From: Ceriagrion tenellum
Lineage: Eukaryota; Arthropoda; Insecta; Odonata; Coenagrionidae
Assembly (NCBI GenBank): GCA_963169105.1
Contig: OY720633.1
Coordinates: 158,549,780-158,613,779 of the forward strand
Length of the DNA: 64,000 bases
Direction of reading: 5' to 3'
Below the pieces are notes generated by a model. That model did no database searches, was not told the origin of the DNA, and was given only the letters and a program-made list of their open reading frames with translations. The position numbers and the translations under genes are program-made. Below, piece by piece: positions 57,301 to 64,000 of this stretch. Position 1 is the stretch's first letter. Every line of letters starts with the position of its first letter.

Positions 57301-58619
57301 AAATTTCCAACACTGGGGATTAATTCACTTTTCTGTTTCACCTTCAAGGTGGCTACGGCGTTAATCGTTGGCCTGCATCTTAACTAATTTTTAGTAATCC
57401 AGGAGAAATTTTTGCACCACTTTCCACGTCAGTGCATCTGTAAACGCGTTGAATCTCATCGTAGCGGCAGTAATGGGAAGAATACAATAACTAAATATAT
57501 ATTGAATATTTTTCCACACTTAAAGCATATTATGACGAGATTTCGGCTATGATTTGAAAGCTATACGAAATCATACTGAAATTCTTTTGAATCGTAGATA
57601 CAACAAGTCACCTTGACGTTTTTAGCAATAATTTTTGCATTTAGGAGAAAATCTGTTCATAATAAATAGAAATATTACGAAATTTATATCACCAGGCATA
57701 AGACTAGGTTTTACAATCGAAATGAATTTCCAAAATCAAAAGTTGGTATGATGCAATACTTTCATTCCTTTTATCTATAAACAACACTAGAAAGAACAGG
57801 AATACAAAGATTTACGCAAATCTGTATATAAATAAAATTCGCTCTAATCACCTAAAAAGGCGTATTTGAAAGTTGAGTGACCTCCATGAAATCACCTCCA
57901 CCAATTAATAAAGATTAATTAATGATCTAATTTAGAGTCCTGATATTCATCCATTTCTCACGTTTATAGTTTTAAGCGTTTTGACCAAATTTGATACATT
58001 AAACTCCTCAAAATAAATTTGATAAATTAAACAGTTTTCGTTTGTAATGTAAAATGGCTTTCGCTGATGAAATGCTTAAAATACTGGAGTGCAGAAGTGA
58101 AACGACAAATAGTGTCGAAGGGTACATTTTCAATGAATACTTTCTTTACAGCCTGAAGCAAGGCCCACTCCCCTTACACCTTAGGTCCGCACCACACATC
58201 CATCAAAGTTGAGAAGCTAATAGCAAATTACGGACTAATGCGACGAAAATAGAGCAGAATTAGTAAAAAAAGATACGATTACACTTTCTTACATATATCA
58301 CAAATAGGTGATTTTTTTAAATCTGCCATCCGTGAATTTGAGCTGAATAAATAACTTCGAAAAGAAAAAAGCCACCGCGAAATTTGAAAGCAAGTTGATA
58401 ATGTTCACATATTTTTAAAATGTCCTGGGATTTAGGACGTATTGATCATCCCCCAATCACGCTCTGCACAATCAAATCTATAGGCACAACTATACCGTCA
58501 TTTGGGATACGTTACTGGTATCACGCATGCACCCATGCTCGAGATAAGCAGCAGATTATATAACTTATCATAGATAAAGTATCGTTTTTTTAAGCTGCAG
58601 GCATAATCATAGCATAAAA
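57301..58619. other. No gene recognised
   Basis: AT-rich sequence without a supportable feature. Confidence 0.5.
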
Positions 58620-58679
58620 TCAAGTGTGAAACATAATCATAATCCTTTGAACACAATAACTTGAATGACAGAGTAATAA

Positions 58680-59060
58680 AAGCAAGAAAATTATGCATGA
58701 TGTGTTCTTCTCACAACATCGCCGTTGATTACGCATCTCTGCGCACGGCAGTCGAGTGGATCCCGTGCTCGGAGCCGGGATCGTTGTCGGCGGAGACCTC
58801 GCGTCTCGCCTTCGGCGAGAGTCGTTTGGAGACGTGCGTTTAAAAGTAGAAAGACGAAGAAGCGTTCGTCTTCTTCCTCCCTTCACTCGCCTTTCCACCG
58901 AGCGCCGAGATCAAACGAGCAGCTGCGTTCGGAAATGCTTCTGGACCACGTGTCTCCTCGGTCCATTTCACCGAGGTAGGCCGAAGAGTCGAACTAGTGC
59001 GTGAGCTATCGCTTCCTTTTACGACTTCATACGGCGGCGGTGCCCCCTTGTGAATCCCAA
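58680..59060. other. CpG-rich block, possible 5' exon
   Basis: A short CpG-rich island (GCGTCTCGCCTTCGGCGAG region) lies in AT-rich DNA. On plus it ends with an AATGCTTCTGGACCACG start-like segment and a donor-like CCGAGGTAGGCC at about 58970-58982. A host 5' exon on plus is possible, but I cannot connect it to a downstream exon. Confidence 0.25.
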
Positions 59061-59855
59061 TGCCGGTGGAAATAAAAATATTGGGGACGGTGCCCTTTGA
59101 AAAAAATCCGGCTTATCTCCCGGTTGAGACTTTGGCAACTAATTGGGGTTCATTTCCTAGCTTGCCTTCAGCTACAATTTTTTAAAAAATCTTCCTTGCA
59201 TAAAATTTGAAAGGATGCCCCATTTATACAGTTTAGCGTAGATTCCGATCCTCTGCAACATCCGCCTCTAAAATATCCGGCATGGATACCGGGAAAGTAA
59301 TTTACCAAGCACACCCTATTTAGCAATTACCCGTGAGTCGATAGGCTATTTGATACTCTGAAACTCAAGAGCCAGTTGCTCGAGGCGTTTTCATCGTGAT
59401 CCAGGCAAAAACAGAATTTAGCACCCTTATTCTACCAGGAAAATTGGGACGAATATGGAAATTCAACCATAATTATAAGGTGTTCTTCTGCCTCGTCTGA
59501 GAGGTATGTGCTCTGGGCACCCAAGACAAAATATATTAGGGTAATTTTTTGTGAAACAACCATACTTTTATGTGATCCATAATTAACACGCTCCGGGTGG
59601 TCCCTTCTTCAATTCCCTGAGATCATGGAAGAGAGCATCCGACCCTGGTATACGGTAGAGCGATGCTTTGGCACCGTCAATTTGACCAACTGCTAGGAGC
59701 TGGAAATTTCATCCCGATGTTACGACAATTATGGATCGAGTTCGGTCTGAGGCGGACACTTCCTGGAAAAAAGTTCAGAGCGGCAACAATTACGGTCTGT
59801 TCTTTGAAACGACCAACGTTCGCACCTGAGGTAGCCATACTAAAAGTTTGCTATC
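59061..59855. other. No gene recognised
   Basis: DNA flanking the copia element. The 72-codon plus frame at 59663-59881 runs into the LTR and is not a gene. Confidence 0.5.
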
Positions 59856-59987
59856 TGTTGAAACTTCCGCTGATTCTTTAATTATTTTACTAATAACTTC
59901 ACACAACGCACAGGACAATATTATTTTACTTCAACTAAACACAGTAACCAATAAACAGATTAGATCTCTTAGATACAATATTTAACA
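59856..59987 (-). repeat. Copia 3' LTR
   Basis: 132 bp, TG...CA termini, directly repeated at 61671-61802. It is preceded (in element direction) by a short polypurine tract ending AAGAGAGAG. The LTR is short for copia elements, and U3/R/U5 limits cannot be set by eye. Confidence 0.93.
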
Positions 59988-60153
59988 CTCTCTCTTAATT
60001 TTTTTCTTTAGAAACAACAGAAAACAAATTACATCATTCAACACCATAAAACTTCTCTTGAAAATTACATCACAGAATTAATTCATATAATTATAACCAT
60101 AATACAACAAAAATTAATCACACATTTACCTTTTAGCAAAAATTAAATTTCCT

Positions 60154-61584
60154 TCAATTTCTCGACAGTAATAAGTTTTTATGTGCATGAAACTTGATAC
60201 CATTGAGGGGCTTTGTAAATATATCGGCTAACTGATATTGTGTTGGACAATAATTTAAGACTTTTTGTGACACCTTTTCGGAAATGAAATGATATCTTAC
60301 ATCAATGTGCTTACTTCGTCTATTAAGCTGTCCAGTCTCAATTAGTCGAATAGTGCTTTGATTATCCAGATGTAAACTTACACTCAATTCTTTACCAACC
60401 AATTCTTCAATAAATGTTTTTGCATATATGACTTCCTTCACACATTCAGCTGCTGCAATATACTCTGCCTCCGTAGTGGAGAGAGCCACAATTGGTTGTT
60501 TACGTGACCACCAGGCTACTGGTCCTCCACAGAACTTCAGGACGTATCCACTTGTGCTCTTCCTAGTCTTTAAGTCACCTGCATAGTCAGAGTCAGTATA
60601 AGCAGTCAGAGTCAAGTTTGATCTTCTTTTGTACCGAATACCCAGGTTCTCTGTATTCTTTAAATACTTCAATGTTCTTTTTACATTTTCAATGTCTGTT
60701 TTTGTTGGATTTTCTAGACTTCTGCTTTCATAGTTGACTGCAAAAGCCATGTCAGGTCTTGTTTTATTCGTCAAATATAAAAGACTACCAACCACTTCTC
60801 TGTAAGGAAACTTGAGAACACTTCTATCCCTTTCTTCCTGCTCGTCAACTCTTTTCCCAATTTGAAGAGGTGTATCAGCTCCCTTGGTATTTTTCATCTC
60901 GAATTTATCTAATATATAATCTGTATACCCCTTCTGAGATAGGAAAATAGAGTCCTTAGTTTTTGTTACCTCTATGCCAATTAAAACCTTTGGATTATTT
61001 CTTGTCTTTGTTTCAAACTCCTTTCCTAAACTATCTAATAAATTGTCTAAATCAGATTCATTTTCTCCCATCATGATCCCATCATCTACGTACGCAGCTA
61101 AATACAGAGTTCTTTTCTCATTTCTGAATACACACTGTTCTGATTTCAACTGAAAAAGCCCTCTGTTCAGTAGAAACTTCTTCAACCTTTGATTCCATTT
61201 CAAGGGTGCTTGTTTTAATCCATATAAGGATTTTTCTAAACGACAAATTTTATTTTTGACACTAAAACCCTCTGGCACATGCATGTAAATTTCTTCTTCT
61301 AGTTCTCCATAAAGGAAAGCTGTTTTAATATCAAATGCCTTCATTTTGTAATTATTTTTAGCTGCAATGGCAAACAGTATCCTTAGTGATGTTGTATTCA
61401 CCACTGGGCTGAAGGTTTCTTCATAGTCAATTCCTCTCTCTTGTTCGCAGCCTCTAACTACTAATCTAGCCTTGTATCTAGTTTCAGCTCCTTTTAGTAT
61501 TTCAATGTTTGATAGATCTTCTGTCATTGTTTCCGAGTGCGTTATTTTTTTACAATCTTCTTTTAGTTTTTTTTTTAACGCCAA
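60154..61584 (-). CDS. Ty1/copia reverse transcriptase and RNase H
   Basis: An uninterrupted 476-codon frame. The RT starts abruptly at about residue 31 (KGAETRYKARLVVRG), then GIDYEETFSPVV at 51-62, KAFDIKTAFLYG at 82-93 with catalytic Asp85, SLYGLKQAPLKW at 119-130 and AAYVDDGIMMG at 163-173 (YVDD at 165-168). RNase H has AYTDSDYAGD at 328-337, LSTTEAEYIAA at 368-378 with Glu372, LDNQS at 406-410 and KHIDVRYHFI at 425-434, followed by LADIFTKPL, the usual copia end. The N-terminal 30 residues are Lys/Glu-rich and lack the block preceding RYKARLV, so the deletion joined sequence near the start of RT. The first codon listed is TTG; the frame is open without ATG back to the primer site, and the first ATG is residue 20. 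It appears catalytically intact. Confidence 0.92.
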   Translation of the reverse strand: MALKKKLKEDCKKITHSETMTEDLSNIEILKGAETRYKARLVVRGCEQERGIDYEETFSPVVNTTSLRILFAIAAKNNYKMKAFDIKTAFLYGELEEEIYMHVPEGFSVKNKICRLEKSLYGLKQAPLKWNQRLKKFLLNRGLFQLKSEQCVFRNEKRTLYLAAYVDDGIMMGENESDLDNLLDSLGKEFETKTRNNPKVLIGIEVTKTKDSIFLSQKGYTDYILDKFEMKNTKGADTPLQIGKRVDEQEERDRSVLKFPYREVVGSLLYLTNKTRPDMAFAVNYESRSLENPTKTDIENVKRTLKYLKNTENLGIRYKRRSNLTLTAYTDSDYAGDLKTRKSTSGYVLKFCGGPVAWWSRKQPIVALSTTEAEYIAAAECVKEVIYAKTFIEELVGKELSVSLHLDNQSTIRLIETGQLNRRSKHIDVRYHFISEKVSQKVLNYCPTQYQLADIFTKPLNGIKFHAHKNLLLSRN

Positions 61585-61656
61585 TTTTATCTTTTTCCTC
61601 TCTTCTATTTTTTTTACGTTTTCTTCAGAATCTAAGCGTTCGGTGGATATAGGTTC

Positions 61657-61670
61657 CTGGGCCCATAACC
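61657..61670 (-). other. Copia primer-binding site (half-tRNA type)
   Basis: Directly inside the 5' LTR the minus strand reads GGTTATGGGCCCAG. This is complementary to CTGGGCCCATAACC, the anticodon stem-loop of initiator tRNA-Met, the primer arrangement known for Drosophila copia, where a cleaved half-tRNA primes synthesis. The match starts immediately at the LTR edge. Confidence 0.85.
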
Positions 61671-61802
61671 TGTTGAAACTTCCGCTGATTCTTTAATTAT
61701 TTTACTAATAACTTCACACAACGCACAGAACAATATTATTTTACTTCAACTAAACACAGTAACCAATAAACAGATTAGATCTCTTAGATACAATATTTAA
61801 CA
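61671..61802 (-). repeat. Copia 5' LTR
   Basis: 132 bp, nearly identical to the other LTR, and followed by the CTATC target duplication at 61803-61807. The internal primer site abuts it. Confidence 0.93.
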
Positions 61803-61807
61803 CTATC

Positions 61808-64000
61808 CTTCCACTTTTATCTTAAAATTTCATTCCTCAAATCGGAGAATGTGTTCTTCAGGCGTTATTTGAGGATATCTAAGCACATAGATCCAACGGG
61901 CACGCAAGAGAGAAAATGAGAAGGGATCGTGAAGAAACTCCACTGTCCAGTAAAAAAGTCTACTTCGTTGAATTTAGGAAGCTGTATCTTCAAGTAGGGT
62001 CAACTAATTTTAACGAAATAAAATTAATTTGATAAAATGATAATTCATACGTTTATTGAAGCGTGTAGTAGTCACAATAAACCACAATTCATGAGTGAAC
62101 AGGAATCATTTTCAGGATAGCATTTCCCTCTCCCCAAGACATTTTGAACTAAGCATTTTGCTGCCAACTCCAAAATAAAATTAGTTTAATTGTGGCAATT
62201 CTTTCTTTCATATAGTCATCCGTACACCCTTCAAAATCAAAGATTCTAATCAGTATCGGTCTTTCTATTTCTAATCGTTACCTTTTTAAAAATATATTAA
62301 TTCGTTGTAATATACGTTATTTTCTTCTCTGAAAATGCATAAAAATAGCATAGAAATGTTTTTTTTATTTATACGGACATCCATATGACGCAGTACGAAT
62401 TTTTGCAATTTTTTTATTTTAGATAACATATATATAGAATTTTTCCAAGTGTATGAGTGTTTTTACGACGTTTTATGCTAAATGAAGAGGAAAACCAACC
62501 ATTTTACAGCTCTTTCGCTCTTTTTAGTTCAAATTTCATGCCTCTTTTTTTAGATGGTTGAAAATTCAGCTTAGAAATATTTTAACTGTTTATTAAAAAA
62601 AGGTGGCAATTGAAATATTTCGTCTACAAAAATTTGATTTCAATCTTTTCAAACCAAGGAAATTCTGGTTAGGAGGCGATAATTAAGAACATTGCGCACT
62701 ATATAAATCGATAATACGGATGTGACTACTTTATTCCAATCCATTTGCGCCTGCAAGTGGATTTTTTAAGAGTGTATCAACAGTCAGAAATATATGACCG
62801 ATATTCAAAAAGTGAATCCTCAGACAGTTATTTCTGGTGATAAACCAACAGTCACTTTTGAGAACCTCAAGCGTTGCTAAGCAATAATCTTTATACACGT
62901 AGGAAAGTTTGGCAGATATTAGTTATATGATTGGCTTGGGTAACAGAACTTATTCCTAATTGCTTTCTCCAAAAAGATACCAGAGACGTTAATATCACTC
63001 AGATAAGAAGTCGGAATGACAACGCAAATCGCCCAGGCACGACAAATATCCAGCGTTTTCTAAAATACAAAAAAACCTGCTCGGGTTCAAGAGTGAAACA
63101 ATACCTTGAACGGCTAATGGAGCATCAAAAAGATTTTACAACTGACGGCAGCATTTTCCCTGGAAAGACGCTGGGAATTTTCACGAAAAACGCGATGTAT
63201 GCGCATTGGCCTTGTCCAAGAACCTTTTTTCCGATGAGCCATTAAAGAAGCTTATCCTCTTTGACGTATGCCGAGTTTATCGAAACCCTTTCCGGGTCAT
63301 AATTCTAAGGGGGAGACTCATTCGGGGAAAGTAGGTACTTCCGGAGAATCCACGATCGATTTGTGGTCGCGTTGGATGGCTGGAGAGCATAAAATGGCCT
63401 TTCGAGAGATAAGATACGGAAATGCCCACAGAGAGAATATTTTACGAGTCGGCCCGGGTTGAATATCCTCCAAAAACGAGAAATCTATTCCATGGTGCTG
63501 AAGGATAATGCGCGCCTAATATCTTCTGAAAAGGAAAGGGGAATCCTTGAGATATGAGACATATCTCTTCCTGCTCGTTGTGGTAGTCGTCCTAAAACAT
63601 ACGAAATTGATTTACAATGTGTATACATTTTATCGAGATGACTACTGCAAAATTTAAGGATTGGCTCAAATATTTTCAATGGCTCCAGTACTTGATCATT
63701 TAACAACAAAAATATGAAAAACAATTCAAAATAGGATCAGAAGAGTAGTGAAATAATTTATACCCCCAACATGCTCAAGAGACCTCATGGTAGCGTTTGG
63801 AGCTCCATTCACAGGACGGCAGGAAAAGGAGAGAGAGCGTTTCGGGCACCTGCCAAAGAGCTATTATTAATGGGCGGCGAAACTCCTCCGTGAAAGGAAT
63901 CGGATATATGGTCCATTTAAACCTACGATCATTCCAGGGGCTTTTCAGAATAGGAATAGATATAAATCCGCCCATCATTGACTTTTTTAGTTCATAGTTC
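61808..64000. other. No gene recognised
   Basis: AT-rich DNA to the end of the window. The frames at 62931-63245 and 63268-63462 show no recognisable domain. Nothing else can be supported. Confidence 0.5.

Larger units (their letters stand above)
59856..61802 (-). mobile_element. Ty1/copia LTR retrotransposon, internally deleted
   Basis: The element is 1947 bp with 132-bp direct LTRs at 59856-59987 and 61671-61802, each TG...CA in the element's minus orientation. The target duplication is CTATC at 59851-59855 and 61803-61807. I see a single LTR difference (CACAGGACAAT against CACAGAACAAT), so the insertion is young. The interior keeps a primer site, an RT-RNase H frame and a polypurine tract (TAAGAGAGAG on minus at about 59988-59997). 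Gag, protease and nearly all of integrase are missing: complete copia-type elements are about 5 kb. The very similar LTRs with exact duplications argue that the element inserted after or at the time of the deletion, presumably using proteins from a complete relative. Confidence 0.93.

Noticed and set aside
61840..61880. CTGAAGA on minus near 61856, possible further hammerhead
   Set aside because: No stem II and no GAAA at a suitable distance.
1..64000. CRISPR arrays, bacterial operons, phage or plasmid modules
   Set aside because: No regularly spaced direct repeats, no ribosome-binding-site-linked gene clusters, and inferred transposase introns plus SINE/LINE/PLE content indicate an animal nuclear genome.

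Overview
The window looks like nuclear DNA of an arthropod, most likely an insect, with a large repeat-rich genome. It has no bacterial gene organisation, it is AT-rich, and its coding content is retroelements and DNA transposons of animal type. I recognise no host protein-coding gene, rRNA, true tRNA gene or CRISPR array. Most of the many 60-150 codon open frames appear to be chance frames or antisense shadows. The species cannot be named from the sequence.

Layout. 1-5 kb: no gene seen. 5.0-5.7 kb: 3' end of a decayed non-LTR retrotransposon (minus). 6.1-6.3 kb: tRNA-derived SINE. 7151-10991: a complete but inactivated hAT transposon with exact 8-bp target duplications, a BED-finger transposase with four inferred introns, and several frameshifts mostly in homopolymer runs. 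11.1-13.4 kb: pyrimidine-rich, CpG-containing DNA. 14.0-15.7 kb: a CR1/Jockey-like non-LTR element (minus), interrupted by a (TA)n-flanked insert with a hammerhead-ribozyme-like core and bracketed by an inverted repeat. 19.8-22.8 kb: a nest of repeats (inverted repeat pair, possible Helitron end, foldback, 5' end of a non-LTR element with a SINE inserted). 27.3-29.2 kb: a Penelope-like element (PLE) with RT and GIY-YIG domains, an inverted 5' segment and a hammerhead-like 3' end. 29.9-30.5 and 33.5-34.8 kb: non-LTR fossils. 35.9-36.6 kb: a 5'-truncated non-LTR insertion with a 10-bp target duplication, sitting inside an older diverged tandem repeat. 41.5-41.9 and 49.8-50.0 kb: PLE-like foldbacks. 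44.0-45.2 kb: non-autonomous Helitron. 50.9-51.1 and 51.9-52.4 kb: two small inverted-repeat transposons. 53.1-54.4 kb: a non-LTR RT in one frame broken only by stops. 59.86-61.80 kb: a young, internally deleted Ty1/copia element with 132-bp LTRs, 5-bp target duplications, a half-tRNA-type primer site and an open RT-RNase H frame.

Connections. The most interesting theme is a set of hammerhead-like cores (CTGANGA, stem II, GAAA) at about 13.85, 15.2, 20.7, 29.1, 41.7 and 49.9 kb. Hammerhead ribozymes are known in PLEs. Here one lies just 3' of a recognisable PLE reading frame, and three others lie in foldback (inverted, head-to-head) units with no coding capacity. All share one extra base between CTGANGA and stem II. 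This suggests a PLE lineage with many ribozyme-bearing non-coding derivatives. Splice sites, ribozyme folds and family names are inferred from reading the sequence, not from computation or database search.
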